This document shows, in pieces, positions 18,742-33,090 of a stretch of 64,000 nucleotides of DNA. Origin of the DNA: Pseudoalteromonas nigrifaciens (GTDB lineage Bacteria; Pseudomonadota; Gammaproteobacteria; Enterobacterales; Alteromonadaceae); assembly GCF_002221505.1 (NCBI RefSeq), contig NZ_CP011036.1, forward strand, positions 186,001-250,000, read 5' to 3'. How positions within the stretch are numbered: position 1 is the stretch's first letter; each line of letters opens with the position of its first letter. Under the pieces are notes generated by a model. That model worked only from the letters and a program-made list of their open reading frames with translations, did no database searches and was not told the origin of the DNA. The translations under genes were made by a program, and so were the position numbers.

Positions 18742-19902
18742 ATGACCGAAATAGTGCAGCAACCGCGTATTGTTAAAATGCTTAATCAACGAGCACATGA
18801 TTTGCTGCTTGGTCATAACTTTGCTCATCAACAAATTGGCTTTATTCATACGCTAGAAATGGACTATGGCGAACCACTAAAGCAACGCACATTACTTGAA
18901 GTAGAGGTTGCCGCTCAGCAAAAGCGCAAGCTAAAAAGCACCGCGCATCATAAATATCGTGCAGCAGCGAGCGAGCAACTGCATAAAGCAATAGAAAAAA
19001 TGATGTCTGAGCAGCTTAGCGATATAGACAGTGTTATTCAAAACACCATAGGTGTAGAGGACAGCGTATGTGCCATGTTAGATATTTTAGCCACAAAAAG
19101 CGCATCGGTTGGGCGCTTAGAGCCCTTAGTTAACGACCTAAGCTGGCTTGGCAGAGAGTTAGTTACTTTAGTTAACTTGCCTTATTATCGTAATCAGCGC
19201 AGCAAAAATACCGCAGTGAAAGTAGATAGCCCCGCTTTAGCGCTGCGTTATATTGGCCTAGATAACTTACAGCTAGTAGTACCAACTTTTGCAGTGCGCC
19301 ATTGGATGCCTTATAGCACAGAGCCTTTTTCGTTACTAAAAAGGCGCTTAAAAGAAAGCGCCATGGCGAATGCTATTGCTGCACAAAAAATTGCTGAAGT
19401 TAACGAGGTTAACCCAAGCCATGCTTTTACTTTAGGGATGTTATTAAACGTGGGGCAAATAGCCTTAGTGCGTTTATATTTAAAAGTGTTTGAGCAAATT
19501 TGGCAGCGAAAAGTACAATTTGCTCGCACTACAGCGAATAAAGGCTTGCATACTGCATTGCTAGAGCTAAAACCAGACCCTTTATTTTTAACCACCTTAC
19601 TGAGCGAACAGTCGTTGGCTATTAGCGCTAAAATAATTGAAAAAATGGCCTTTAAGTATTTGCCGTTTAATAGCGTAATGCAGCAACTCGTTAATGGTGT
19701 AGAAAAAGGCGATACAGCGCTGCCTTTAACGCAGGTAATGCTAAAAGCACGATGTTACTCTCAGTACTTAACGCTAAAGCAGCATCAGCTAGTTGAACCG
19801 GATGAAACGCTTAGTTGGTTTTCGTACTTTAAGTTCACCAAAAAAGAGCTAAAAGCACTCCAAGCAAGCAATTTTAATAATCTTGCTATTCAAATTGATT
19901 AA
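18742..19902 (+). CDS. HDOD domain-containing protein
   Basis: 386 residues. The central part (about 110-310) shows HDOD features: SPALALRYIGLDNLQLVVPTFAVRHWM and SHAFTLGMLLNVGQIALVRLY, where an HD phosphohydrolase would have its metal ligands. HDOD proteins lack the full HD metal site and act as signalling or regulatory scaffolds. The flanking regions are charged and helical with no recognisable output domain. It lies 45 bp after pabA, same strand. No specific function can be assigned. Confidence 0.75.
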   Translation: MTEIVQQPRIVKMLNQRAHDLLLGHNFAHQQIGFIHTLEMDYGEPLKQRTLLEVEVAAQQKRKLKSTAHHKYRAAASEQLHKAIEKMMSEQLSDIDSVIQNTIGVEDSVCAMLDILATKSASVGRLEPLVNDLSWLGRELVTLVNLPYYRNQRSKNTAVKVDSPALALRYIGLDNLQLVVPTFAVRHWMPYSTEPFSLLKRRLKESAMANAIAAQKIAEVNEVNPSHAFTLGMLLNVGQIALVRLYLKVFEQIWQRKVQFARTTANKGLHTALLELKPDPLFLTTLLSEQSLAISAKIIEKMAFKYLPFNSVMQQLVNGVEKGDTALPLTQVMLKARCYSQYLTLKQHQLVEPDETLSWFSYFKFTKKELKALQASNFNNLAIQID

Positions 19903-21476
<1,574 letters not shown>

Positions 21477-21563
21477 CATAGCCAAACAATATCTATTAAG
21501 GGCAGACCTAGTTTGCCCTCTAATTTTAATTTACCGTTATAATATAAGGGAGTAAGCGGGTTT

Positions 21564-24066
<2,503 letters not shown>

Positions 24067-24086
24067 AATTACTACTAAATAATTAT

Positions 24087-24111
24087 AAAAGCAGCTTCGG
24101 CTGCTTTTTTT
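24087..24111 (+). terminator. Rho-independent terminator of the ast operon
   Basis: AAAAGCAGC, TTCG tetraloop, GCTGC, then seven T, 20 bp after the astD stop. Confidence 0.95.
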
Positions 24112-24194
24112 GTATTAGCTATGTCGCTAAGCTAGTAATTATTAGTGCTTTCTGCTTAAATTACTGAATTAATTATTTTTAAGGTATACGTGTA

Positions 24195-24533
24195 ATGGTT
24201 TTAAATAGGCAAGGGTACGACGACTTAATTATGTACCTAACTCAAAACTTAGCTTTATTTGAAAAGCCGGGTGAAATAAAACCAGGTGCACCTACGGTTA
24301 TGGAATTAATCGAAGACGTGATTGCACAAAACGTAATGCTCATATGTCAGCAGCACACAGAGCTCACTACAGAGCAGCGTAGCCAAATTGTGCGTGAAGT
24401 TGATGGCATAGTTTACGATTTACAAGAAGTCCTCAGTAGCATCACCTCGCGGCCTGTTACGGTAGAGCAACACATGTTTATTGATGAGTTTGGTGGTTTG
24501 GTTAAAAACCTATTTGATAACGCCGTTTCTTAG
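24195..24533 (+). CDS. Small conserved alteromonad protein (DUF3802-like)
   Basis: 112 residues, acidic and all-helical in appearance: YDDLIMYLTQNLALFEKPGE and VEQHMFIDEFGGLVKNLFD. I recognise it as resembling the DUF3802 family of gammaproteobacterial proteins, which has no known function. It has its own short upstream region after the ast terminator; the nearest purine-rich Shine-Dalgarno (AAGG) lies about 12 nt from the ATG. No signal peptide or membrane segment. Confidence 0.65.
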   Translation: MVLNRQGYDDLIMYLTQNLALFEKPGEIKPGAPTVMELIEDVIAQNVMLICQQHTELTTEQRSQIVREVDGIVYDLQEVLSSITSRPVTVEQHMFIDEFGGLVKNLFDNAVS

Positions 24534-24702
24534 CCCGCAACCCTTCTATATTTTCCGGTAGCACGCTTTAAATGCGCTGACGGTTTTACCACCCTTGCAT
24601 AAATTTAAGTGCCTTGATCAAGCTAATTTATATTATTGCTGGGCGCTCACTTATTAAAGCTGATTGGTATACAATCAAGAAAATAATTTTTGAGGTATAA
24701 CA

Positions 24703-25116
24703 ATGCAAGCAAATGTAAAATGGGTTGAAGGTAATACCTTTATTGGTCGCTCTAATTCAAATCATAATGTTGTATTTGACGGTGGTAGCGACAGTGCTGC
24801 ACCAAGCCCTATGGAAATGGTATTAATGTCAATCGGTTGTTGTTCATCGGTTGATGTAGTGAGCATTTTAAAAAAAGCCAAACAAGATTTTAGCAACGTA
24901 GAAGTACAGTTAACGGCAGAGCGCGCCGAAACTGCCCCACGAGTATTTACCAAAGTTAATTTACACTTTGTAGCAACGGGCAATAATGTGTCTGAAAAGC
25001 ACCTTGCACGCGCTGTTTCACTCTCTGCTGAAAAGTATTGCTCGGTCGCATTAATGCTTGATAAAACAGTAAAAATTACGCATAGCCACGAAGTTATGCA
25101 AGATCAAGTAAAATAA
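24703..25116 (+). CDS. OsmC family protein (YhfA-like)
   Basis: 137 residues. OsmC/Ohr fold: SPMEMVLMSIGCCSSVDVVSILKKA holds the first Cys motif and LSAEKYCSVALML the second, the pair of redox Cys used by thiol peroxidases of this family. The second Cys context (KYCSV) fits the YhfA/YjbB-type branch rather than Ohr. Monocistronic, AGGT-type Shine-Dalgarno. A role in peroxide or thiol homeostasis is inferred from the family. Confidence 0.85.
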   Translation: MQANVKWVEGNTFIGRSNSNHNVVFDGGSDSAAPSPMEMVLMSIGCCSSVDVVSILKKAKQDFSNVEVQLTAERAETAPRVFTKVNLHFVATGNNVSEKHLARAVSLSAEKYCSVALMLDKTVKITHSHEVMQDQVK

Positions 25117-25203
25117 CGCTTTTTCCATGAGTAAAATTCGTATAAAATCCGCGAACTTTTATTCTGCTAGAGCAGATTTCACTAATTTATAGGTTGGTTT
25201 ATT

Positions 25204-26016
25204 ATGAACAAACCCTTCGATAAACTTAAACTTCATGGTTTTAATAATTTAACTAAAAGTTTAAGCTTTAGTATTTACGACATTTGCTATGCAAAGACCG
25301 AGCAACAACGTAAAGAATATATTGAATATATCGATGAGCAGTACAGTGCAGATAGACTAACCGACATTTTAGGTGAAGTTGTTGATATTATAGGTGCTAA
25401 CATTTTAAATGTAGCGCGCCAAGACTACGAACCGCAAGGTGCAAGCGTAACTATTTTGGTTTCAGAAGAGCCGGTAGAAGAGCAGCAAAATTACGATGCT
25501 GACGAAGCTCCAGGCCCATTACCAGATTCAGTGGTTGCCCATTTAGATAAAAGCCATATTTGTGTGCACACGTACCCAGAAGCTCACCCTGATGACGGTA
25601 TTTGTACTTTTCGCGCCGATATTGAAGTGTCAACGTGTGGCATAATATCGCCACTTAAAGCGTTAAACTTCCTTATTCATAGTCTAGAGTCAGACGTAGT
25701 AACAATTGACTACCGCGTACGTGGTTTTACCCGCGACATAAACGGCGTTAAGCACTACATCGATCATGCAATTAGCTCAATTCAAAACTTCATGACAGAA
25801 GATACCAAAGAAGCGTACCAAATGATGGACGTAAACGTGTATCAAGAAAACCTGTTTCACACTAAAATGATGTTAAAAGAGACTGATTTAAATACCTATT
25901 TATTCGGCCTTTCTACGGATGATTTGTCAGATGAAGAAGAGGAAGAAATTCGCTCTAAACTGACCCGTGAAATGCAAGAAATATTCTATGGCCGTAACTT
26001 GCCAGAGCTAGATTAA
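25204..26016 (+). CDS. speD: S-adenosylmethionine decarboxylase proenzyme
   Basis: 270 residues, E. coli-type (class 1A) SpeD. The self-cleavage site is [13 protein letters not shown], with Lys116/Ser117; Ser becomes the pyruvoyl group. The conserved [13 protein letters not shown] follows. It makes decarboxylated SAM for aminopropyl transfer in spermidine synthesis. speE is not adjacent. It is monocistronic, with AGG upstream of the ATG, and ends at a strong bidirectional terminator. Confidence 0.95.
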   Translation: MNKPFDKLKLHGFNNLTKSLSFSIYDICYAKTEQQRKEYIEYIDEQYSADRLTDILGEVVDIIGANILNVARQDYEPQGASVTILVSEEPVEEQQNYDADEAPGPLPDSVVAHLDKSHICVHTYPEAHPDDGICTFRADIEVSTCGIISPLKALNFLIHSLESDVVTIDYRVRGFTRDINGVKHYIDHAISSIQNFMTEDTKEAYQMMDVNVYQENLFHTKMMLKETDLNTYLFGLSTDDLSDEEEEEIRSKLTREMQEIFYGRNLPELD

Positions 26017-26035
26017 ATAGCAAAATATAGTCAAT

Positions 26036-26059
26036 AAAAATGGCGCTCAATGAGCGCCA
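26036..26059. terminator. Bidirectional terminator between speD and the convergent transporter gene
   Basis: AAAATGGCGCTCA and TGAGCGCCATTTTTTT form a near-perfect stem with A runs on one side and T runs on the other, so it can work for both convergent genes. Confidence 0.92.
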
Positions 26060-26099
26060 TTTTTTTGTGTTAAAAAGCTTATAGCCAGTATATTTAGTA

Positions 26100-27359
26100 T
26101 TATTTAAGCATGCTGTAAAGCAAAGCCATTACCGCCATTGAGCCAACCGCTAATATAAATAAGGTGCTTAAACGATTACGATGCTTGTGTAATGCCGGTA
26201 CTTTATAAACAGCAATCATGGGCATAATAAATAAAATCATCGCAATAATAGGGCCAGATAACTGATCCATCATATCGAGTATGCTCGGGTTTTTAACCGC
26301 GCAAAACCAAATAGCAAAAAACATTAGTACAGCACCTACCTTATCGGCAACTTTAGCGCTTATGTTCGACTGCTTAGTTACTAAGCCAGTAAAGCTTTCA
26401 CGTGCACCCAAAAAGTGCCCTAAAAATGACGACATAATCGCAATAAACGCCACCAATGGGCCAAGCGTAGCAATAAACGAATTGTCAGTAATATTGGCAA
26501 GGTACGATAAAACCGACACATTTGCCGCTTTCGCCGCCGCCATTTGCTCGCCAGTTAAGGACAACACACACGAAAACACAAACAGCAATACAAAGGTAAT
26601 TAACAGTAAACTGGTGCGCTTTAATATCGCCTCAGACTTAGCAACCGCTTTATTACCATAATGACCGCGTTGTACGTTTACAAAGCTCGAAATAGCCGCT
26701 GCGTGGCTAAACGAAAATACAATAATAGGAATCGACAACCACAGTGTTTTACCAAAGCTGCCCACTTCTGGCAGCGCCATATTCGGCATTTGCCAACTAG
26801 GGATTAAATACAAGGATAAAAAAAACAATATGCCCACAAGCGGGTAAACTAAAATAGTAAAAGCACGAAGCATCAGCTTTTCGCCGCCCATCATTAAGCT
26901 AATCATACCGGCAACCAATACACCAGAAAGCAACACTCGCGAAGGCGGCTCCATGCCAAGCTGGTTCACCATAAAGCTGTCTACGGTATTGGTTAAACCG
27001 ACACCATAAATAAGTAAAATCGGAAAAATAGATAAAAAGTACAGCAAAGAGATTAACCGACCAGCAGTAACGCCAAAATGCTCTTCAACCACATCGGTAA
27101 AGTCGGCGTCTTTATTTTTTGACGACAGTACAAAGCGCGCTAAACCGCGGTGCGCTAAAAAAGTCATTGGAAAGGCTAAGCAGGCCATAATAATTAACGG
27201 CCAAAAACCACCAATACCAATATTAATAGGTAAAAATAAAATACCCGCGCCAACGGCGGTACCAAATAGGCTTAACGTCCACTGTGTGTCGTGTAAAGTC
27301 CAAGAAGACTGTCTTGCTGTAGATGCATTTGAAAGCATTGCATCTTGAGATGGTGGCAT
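26100..27359 (-). CDS. sdaC: Serine/threonine transporter of the HAAAP family (SdaC-like)
   Basis: 419 residues, about 11 membrane helices. The N-terminal DTQWTLSLFGTAVGAGILFLPINIG is the family signature of the hydroxy/aromatic amino acid permeases. A later SHAAAISSFVNVQRGHYG and SFLGHFLGARE also fit the SdaC/DlsT branch. It imports serine (or threonine) with protons or sodium. No serine dehydratase gene is adjacent. Substrate choice within the family is inferred. Confidence 0.85.
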   Translation of the reverse strand: MPPSQDAMLSNASTARQSSWTLHDTQWTLSLFGTAVGAGILFLPINIGIGGFWPLIIMACLAFPMTFLAHRGLARFVLSSKNKDADFTDVVEEHFGVTAGRLISLLYFLSIFPILLIYGVGLTNTVDSFMVNQLGMEPPSRVLLSGVLVAGMISLMMGGEKLMLRAFTILVYPLVGILFFLSLYLIPSWQMPNMALPEVGSFGKTLWLSIPIIVFSFSHAAAISSFVNVQRGHYGNKAVAKSEAILKRTSLLLITFVLLFVFSCVLSLTGEQMAAAKAANVSVLSYLANITDNSFIATLGPLVAFIAIMSSFLGHFLGARESFTGLVTKQSNISAKVADKVGAVLMFFAIWFCAVKNPSILDMMDQLSGPIIAMILFIMPMIAVYKVPALHKHRNRLSTLFILAVGSMAVMALLYSMLK

Positions 27360-27459
27360 AAGTTAATCCAGTTATTAGAACAATAATTGCGGCAAAGCAT
27401 ATAGTTTTTGAAGTTATTTTTCATGTGATAAAACATTTTAGCGAGCAGCTTTTTGTAGC

Positions 27460-27485
27460 AGATTAATTACTCGTGTAATTAATCT
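27460..27485. promoter_or_regulatory. Palindrome upstream of the SdaC-like gene
   Basis: AGATTAATTAC, TCGT, GTAATTAATCT: a perfect 11-bp inverted repeat about 100 bp upstream of the transporter start. There is no T run, so an operator is more likely than a terminator. The cognate regulator is unknown. Confidence 0.5.
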
Positions 27486-27645
27486 GAAACAGTGATTTAA
27501 AAGTGAGCAATGTATAAAGTAATAATTATACAATGTGTTGTTTATTTGAACGAAGTAACTACTGTCAGGTTTTTTGTATGAAACAAAGTCCTTTATACGC
27601 TGCAGATATTACATAATTTATCGCGATAAGAGCTATAGCTTATTA

Positions 27646-27784
27646 GAGCGTGTTGATCTTTGGTCGTTGAATTTGCAGCAGCATGTTTGCATGTAAGCCA
27701 GCAGGGTAACGCAGGAGCTGTTACCGAGCCGGCTATGTTATAAATCTCGCGACGGGATTAAATTTCCCTTAGATAGAACAAACT
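27646..27784. repeat. Composite dispersed repeat, left copy
   Basis: GCGTGTTGATCTTTG (27648-27662) recurs exactly at 37979-37993. The other arm, 27742-27783, is the inverted match of 38004-38044 (TTGTTCTATCTAAGGG...GCGAGATTT) with several changes. The rest of the 27360-27808 gap holds only the palindrome at 27460 and no ORF. The element resembles a MITE or REP-like unit but I see no clean terminal repeats. Confidence 0.6.
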
Positions 27785-27808
27785 TTAATCCTGAGAGGTC
27801 AACAAACC

Positions 27809-30800
27809 TCAACTAATAGAAAAAGATGATTTTTCATTTGAACTGCAAAGGTTACTTTTATTTACTTCTTTAGGCACTCGTTTTGAAGCCAGTTTTACGT
27901 AAAAAGCGGGCAATACAAAAAGAGTAAAAAGGGTTCCTATAAGCATTCCTGCTACTAATATAATGCCAATACTATTTCGGGCTTCAGCCCCAGCTCCAGA
28001 TACCATTAATAATGGGAAGTGCCCAAGAACAGTGGCAGCAGTGGTCATTAAAATAGGCCTTAATCTGGTTGATGCAGATTCAATTACGGCTTCTATGCGG
28101 CTTTTACCTTGCTCTTGTAGGTGATTTGCAAATTCGACAATTAAGATACCGTTTTTTGCAATCAGACCAATGAGTGTGATTAAACCGATTTGAGAATAAA
28201 TATTGATAGTCGTTAATTCAAAATACGATAGCATCAACGCGCCAGCCATTGCCAAAGGTACACTCCCAATTAACACAACTAGAGGGTCTCGAAAGCTATT
28301 AAATTGGATACTAAGCAGTAAGTAAACAATGACCAGTGAAATTAGCATAACGCCTAATAAACTATTACCTTGTTGTCTTATTTGTCTAGACTCTCCGGCA
28401 TAATCAACAGTGTATGAAGGGGGGAGTAATTCTTTTGCGGCATTTTCTAATGCTGAAAGTGCCTCTTCTTTTGTGGAATTAGGTAATACGGCTCCAAATA
28501 TGCGAAAGGCATTTTGCTGTCCAAAGCTATTTAATTGTCTAGGAACTGTTGCCCATTTAACTTCAGCTATTGCAGATAATGGCACGCTGGTTCCATTAAT
28601 TGATTTAATGTTTAAGCTTAGTAGTTTTCCTGGATCTGACTTTACATTTCGGTCAATAACAGGGATTACCTGATAAGCTTTTCCTTGAGCATCAAATCGA
28701 TTAACGTAGTTATTTGATAAAAGAACACTCAGTTGCTGATTGACATAAGCGAGATCCATTCCTAAATCGGCAATTTTATCGCGCTTTAATTGTAATTGTA
28801 TTTGGGGTAAATCGATTTTTAAATCAGTGTCTGCGTATAAAAAGTGCCCACTAGCAAATGCTTTACCTATAAGTTGCCCCGTATAGCTTTGCATTATTTC
28901 AAAACTATCGCTGGACTTAACGACCATTTCTACATCGAATTGGCCCGCAGTAGGAAGTGGCGCTGGAAGAATAGGCAACGGGTTGACTCCAGGGGTTTTA
29001 GCCAAGCGTCCATAAACCTCAGGAAGAATTGATTTAGTTGTGTAATCTCGTTCGCTAGCACTTATAAATTCAATACCGCCAAAAGCACTATTGGTAAAAA
29101 TGTTCTGCCACATTTGAGTTGTGCCGGGTATTTCTAATAAGCTATCAACCATGCCACGAATGTTATCTTCATTATAAGTTAGCGATGACTCAGGGGGGGA
29201 TTGTACAAGTACAAATATGCTGCTTTGATCCTCAACTGGCGCAAGCTCTTTTTGTGCACCTTGGTAAAATGGTATTATCATAAGGCTTAACGCAATTGCA
29301 GCGACAATCACTTGATTTCGCCACGACAATAAAAGAGTAAGTAACAACGCATATTTATTTCTTAGCTGATCAAATACCCAGCTTACTTTTTTTGTTAATT
29401 TAGTTTCTTGCCCTTCAGCAGGGATAACATACGCGCTCATTATTGGTGAAAGTGTGAGGGCAACAATGCCTGATATAAGCACTGATATTGCTAAGGTAAA
29501 AGCAAATTCTTTAAATAATACGCCGGTAAGTCCAGACAGAAAGCCAATCGGTAAATACACCATTGTTAGTGTGAGAGTCATTGATACAATTGGTACAAAC
29601 AGCTCTTTGGAGCTTGTGAGCGCAGCGTCAATTTTAGATTTTCCTGCACGAATATGACGTGAAACATTTTCTACAACAACAATCGCATCATCAACCACCA
29701 AGCCAACAGAGAGAACAATAGCGAGCACGGTTAGTAAGTTTAACGAAAAACCGACGACATACATTGCGGCAATAGCACCTAATATTGAAATAGGAATAGT
29801 CACTAAAGGTACCGCTGAGCTTCTAAATGATCCCATCATAAAAAGAACAACAACGCCTACTAGAATAACCGTTTCAATAAGTGTTTTAAAAATCTCATTT
29901 AATGCATCGCGCATATATAAAGTACCATCATAGGCATAACCAATGCTGATACCATCCGGTAAAGTCTTATTAATTTTATCGGTTAATGCGTAAAGTGCAT
30001 CACCAACTTCAATTTCATTTGCACCTGGTTGCGGCCAAACTGAAATATAAACAGTATCATGCTGATTTAAGCGAGCACTTACCGTTGGCTGCTCAGAGCC
30101 AAGTTCAATATCGGCTACATCTCTCAGATATATAACATCATTATCTATACGTTTTACAATTAACTGCTTAAATTCATCGATACTTTTCAATTGTGTATTA
30201 GCGACCAGATCAATTTTTTGTTTATTAGTTTCTATATAACCTAGCGTAGCTATTGTATTATTTGCGGCCAACGCGGAGTAAATATCGTCAGCGCTAAGAT
30301 CAAATGCTTCTAACTTTGCAGAATTTAAATGCACGCGCATCGCAGGCGTTCTACTGCCTTCAATTGCGACTCTTTGAATACCCTCAATATCTGTAATTAT
30401 AGGAGTCACTTGCCTTGATAAAAAGTCGGTTAGTTGTGTAAGTGATTCGCCCTCATGCTCTATATTTAAATAAAATAGCGCATGAGGTCGATCGGTGCGC
30501 TTAACGCTAACAATGGGATCCTCAGTATCATTAGGGAGCATATATTTAACTTGGCTAAGACGAGCAGTAAGCTGTGATAAAGCCCGAGTACTATCTTCGT
30601 TTAAATTTAAGTAAGCTGTTACAGTGCTATTCCCTGCAATTGTGACTGACTCAACATAATCAACACCTGGAACCGTAGCGGAAATACGTTCAATTGGTTC
30701 TGTAATAAAACCTTTAACTGTTTCAGCTGATGCGCCTACGTAGTTAGTTGAAATAACTAAAGATGAACTTTCAATTTTTGGAAACTGTAGCACAGTCACC

Positions 30801-30901
30801 TTAAGCACTGACCAAATCCCAGCAATACAAATAATGGCGGATAAAACGATTGCAAGTGTTGGTTGTGTTATGAATCGATCCATAAAATGATTGTTTTTCA
30901 T
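27809..30901 (-). CDS. RND-family multidrug efflux permease
   Basis: 1030 residues, the HAE1/AcrB length. TM1 starts at about residue 12 (PTLAIVLSAIICIAGIWSV). Two large periplasmic loops and 12 membrane helices are apparent. The proton-relay Asp pair is kept in TM4 (VLSVGLVVDDAIVVVENVSRH). It overlaps its adaptor gene by ATGA, so the two are translationally coupled. Promoter and operator at 32076 match those of the neighbouring indigoidine-type operons, which suggests the pump exports or protects against the locus product. No TolC-type outer membrane gene is present, so a housekeeping TolC must serve. Confidence 0.93.
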   Translation of the reverse strand: MKNNHFMDRFITQPTLAIVLSAIICIAGIWSVLKVTVLQFPKIESSSLVISTNYVGASAETVKGFITEPIERISATVPGVDYVESVTIAGNSTVTAYLNLNEDSTRALSQLTARLSQVKYMLPNDTEDPIVSVKRTDRPHALFYLNIEHEGESLTQLTDFLSRQVTPIITDIEGIQRVAIEGSRTPAMRVHLNSAKLEAFDLSADDIYSALAANNTIATLGYIETNKQKIDLVANTQLKSIDEFKQLIVKRIDNDVIYLRDVADIELGSEQPTVSARLNQHDTVYISVWPQPGANEIEVGDALYALTDKINKTLPDGISIGYAYDGTLYMRDALNEIFKTLIETVILVGVVVLFMMGSFRSSAVPLVTIPISILGAIAAMYVVGFSLNLLTVLAIVLSVGLVVDDAIVVVENVSRHIRAGKSKIDAALTSSKELFVPIVSMTLTLTMVYLPIGFLSGLTGVLFKEFAFTLAISVLISGIVALTLSPIMSAYVIPAEGQETKLTKKVSWVFDQLRNKYALLLTLLLSWRNQVIVAAIALSLMIIPFYQGAQKELAPVEDQSSIFVLVQSPPESSLTYNEDNIRGMVDSLLEIPGTTQMWQNIFTNSAFGGIEFISASERDYTTKSILPEVYGRLAKTPGVNPLPILPAPLPTAGQFDVEMVVKSSDSFEIMQSYTGQLIGKAFASGHFLYADTDLKIDLPQIQLQLKRDKIADLGMDLAYVNQQLSVLLSNNYVNRFDAQGKAYQVIPVIDRNVKSDPGKLLSLNIKSINGTSVPLSAIAEVKWATVPRQLNSFGQQNAFRIFGAVLPNSTKEEALSALENAAKELLPPSYTVDYAGESRQIRQQGNSLLGVMLISLVIVYLLLSIQFNSFRDPLVVLIGSVPLAMAGALMLSYFELTTINIYSQIGLITLIGLIAKNGILIVEFANHLQEQGKSRIEAVIESASTRLRPILMTTAATVLGHFPLLMVSGAGAEARNSIGIILVAGMLIGTLFTLFVLPAFYVKLASKRVPKEVNKSNLCSSNEKSSFSIS

Positions 30902-32013
30902 AATGATACCTTAGGAGATAACGTATCTTCCATAGCTACAGTACGCTCTGAATTAAGCAAGTACGCTCTTAAACCGTCACGCAATTTAAATGCTCCATGA
31001 CTTGCGATTAATGCGCCTGAGGTTAAGCCATTGGTGATCATAACGAGATCCCCAATACGTTCGCCTAATTCAACTTGTGTACGCTTAGCGTATGTTTTTC
31101 CTTCCTCGTCTTTATTTAATAAATATACATAGTTCCCTAATTTGCCTTTAATAACTGCTAAATATGGGATCGCAACAACCTCTTTTTTGTTGCCAATAGG
31201 TACCTTAATTTTAACGAGTTGATTTGAATTTAGTTTAGTATTTCCTAATGTAATTTTTGCACGGTATTTCAGCTGTCTTGAGTGTTTTGACATTTCTGGT
31301 GCAACAGAGGCAACTTGTGCAATTATTTCTGTCTGTGTGTCATCAAGTAGCGTTAATACTACCGGGGTATTAATTGCTAGCTCTGTATAGGTTTGCGGGA
31401 GTGAAAAATCGACCCACATATATTTTTCAATACCAATGAGCTGAGTTAGATTTGTATTAGCAGGTAAAAACTGACCGACTTGCAAGTCATGTATACCAAC
31501 GCGGGCTGTAAATGGTGCTGTAATCACTTTTTTAGCAATTTTAGCTGAGAGTAGGTTTATTTCTGCTTGGTATTGAGCAAGTAAAGCCGTTGATTCATCT
31601 AATTGCTGAGCGCTCAATTTATTTGAATTATAAAGGCTTTTATATCTCTTTACGGTTGTGTTTTGTAGTTCAAAGCGTGATTTAGCTATTTGCAGTTGTG
31701 CTTTTTCCTCCTCGTGTTCTATTTCGATTAACGTATCACCTGCATAAGTAATACCGCCAGATTGCAAATAGAGTTTTGTAACTTTACCTGCTGATTCATT
31801 AATTAACGATAATGTTTTAGGGGCTTTTACGATACCGCTAATATCTATATGTGACTGATGAGCAACTTTTTCTACATACATAGCTTCGACATTAGCCGAT
31901 TGTTCATTGCCTATATTGCTGCGCGCATCAATGATGTTACTTTTAACTGCAAAGCTGCCCGCTATTAAAATTGCTAGTATGCCTGTCGTTGTAATCCATG
32001 GAATGAAATTCAT
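30898..32013 (-). CDS. RND efflux periplasmic adaptor (membrane fusion protein)
   Basis: 371 residues. The N-terminal membrane anchor is residues about 8-22. A split lipoyl domain (LYLQSGGITYAGDTLIEIEHEEEKAQLQ and KVITAPFTARVGIHDLQVGQFL) flanks a short alpha-hairpin (residues about 110-150), and beta-barrel plus membrane-proximal domains follow. It links the inner membrane permease to an outer membrane channel. AAGGAG precedes the ATG. It is first gene of the pump operon, behind the shared 16-bp operator. Confidence 0.92.
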   Translation of the reverse strand: MNFIPWITTTGILAILIAGSFAVKSNIIDARSNIGNEQSANVEAMYVEKVAHQSHIDISGIVKAPKTLSLINESAGKVTKLYLQSGGITYAGDTLIEIEHEEEKAQLQIAKSRFELQNTTVKRYKSLYNSNKLSAQQLDESTALLAQYQAEINLLSAKIAKKVITAPFTARVGIHDLQVGQFLPANTNLTQLIGIEKYMWVDFSLPQTYTELAINTPVVLTLLDDTQTEIIAQVASVAPEMSKHSRQLKYRAKITLGNTKLNSNQLVKIKVPIGNKKEVVAIPYLAVIKGKLGNYVYLLNKDEEGKTYAKRTQVELGERIGDLVMITNGLTSGALIASHGAFKLRDGLRAYLLNSERTVAMEDTLSPKVSL

Positions 32014-32075
32014 AATTAGCTCCTTGTGCGCATCTAGTAGGTAATATGCTTGGGTGAAGTTTGTTTATGTAAAGT

Positions 32076-32114
32076 ATCTTTATATGAAGATATATAATTA
32101 AAAAAATTTGTCAA
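32076..32114 (-). promoter_or_regulatory. Pump-operon promoter with PecS-type operator
   Basis: On the minus strand TTGACA (32109-32114), 16-bp spacer, TATCTT (32087-32092). The near-perfect palindrome ATCTTTATATGAAGAT (32076-32091) covers the -10 region. The same operator type occurs at 37339 and at 41753/41795. A 12-bp inverted repeat (32051-32062 and 32116-32127) also encloses the whole promoter. Confidence 0.72.
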
Positions 32115-32133
32115 TAAACTTCACCCATTATTT

Positions 32134-33078
32134 TTACGCTACTTCTCTTTTATTACTAGATTGCTTTGCATGGGCAACAGCTAAATGCCCTGCAACACGC
32201 GCTGTATTGATCAAAACGGCACTGTTAGCTTTAGCTGAACGCCCTTTAGTTACTTCATCAATTGCTTTCATAATGTACTTAGTGACTTTATTTCCACTGA
32301 TCCCTTGCGCTTGAGCCGAGCTAATTGCCGCGTTGATAGCATCATTAACATCATCACTATCAATGGCATCTTCGAGCTTAGTGGGTGTTGTAATTAATAC
32401 ACTGCGCTTATTATCAAGCAGCCATTGGGTTTCAATTATGTCGGCTAAAATAGATGCATCATCTATCCGTTGTGGTGCTTTATAGCCACTTGAGCGACAG
32501 TAAAATGCAGGGAAATCATCAAATTGATAAGATATAATAGGGACATTGTGGGTCTCTAAGTATTCAAGTGTTAAACCTAGATCGAGTATGTTTTTTGCAC
32601 CAGCACATACAACGGCAACCCGTGAACGTGTAAATTGCATAAGATCTGAAGAAATATCCATCGTATTGTTTGCTCCTCTATGAACGCCACCAATGCCGGC
32701 AGATGCAAAAAAGCATATTCCTGCTAAATCAGCTGCAATAATAGATGAAGCAACGGTGGTTGCACCCAATTGCTTAGTCGCTAATACAACGGGTAAGTCA
32801 CGCGTGCTGACTTTAGGTATATTTGCGGTTGTTGCAAATAACTCAATCTCACTTTCATCCATGCCAATTAGTAATTTACCATTAGCGACTCCAATGGTTG
32901 CAGGGATTGCACCCGATTCACGAACTGCTGCTTCTACTTGTAACGCGGTGTGTTTATTTTCAGGGTAATCTAAGCCATGCGTTATAACATTAGACTCAAG
33001 CGCCACGACCGCAAGCCCTAACTCAAGAGCCCGTTTAATTTCAGGCTTAATAACAAGATTTATCTTTGTATTGTTCAT
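32134..33078 (-). CDS. psuG: Pseudouridine-5'-phosphate glycosidase (PsuG/IndA family)
   Basis: 314 residues, the length of E. coli PsuG. The residues that correspond to its active site are present: Glu28 in [12 protein letters not shown], Asp145 in DISSDL, and Lys162 in [19 protein letters not shown] (same 17-residue spacing as Asp149-Lys166 in E. coli). The family makes or breaks the C1'-C5 bond between ribose 5-phosphate and a uracil-like base. IndA proteins of this family accompany indigoidine synthetases, and MinB of the minimycin pathway is a related C-glycosynthase. No PsuK kinase and no IndB phosphatase are adjacent. It is the third gene of the NRPS operon, AGAGGA Shine-Dalgarno. Confidence 0.9.
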   Translation of the reverse strand: MNNTKINLVIKPEIKRALELGLAVVALESNVITHGLDYPENKHTALQVEAAVRESGAIPATIGVANGKLLIGMDESEIELFATTANIPKVSTRDLPVVLATKQLGATTVASSIIAADLAGICFFASAGIGGVHRGANNTMDISSDLMQFTRSRVAVVCAGAKNILDLGLTLEYLETHNVPIISYQFDDFPAFYCRSSGYKAPQRIDDASILADIIETQWLLDNKRSVLITTPTKLEDAIDSDDVNDAINAAISSAQAQGISGNKVTKYIMKAIDEVTKGRSAKANSAVLINTARVAGHLAVAHAKQSSNKREVA

Positions 33079-33090
33079 TTTATTTTTCCT

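Noticed and set aside
27460..27485. Terminator for the RND operon
   Set aside because: It lacks a T run and is over 300 bp from the end of that operon; an operator is more likely.
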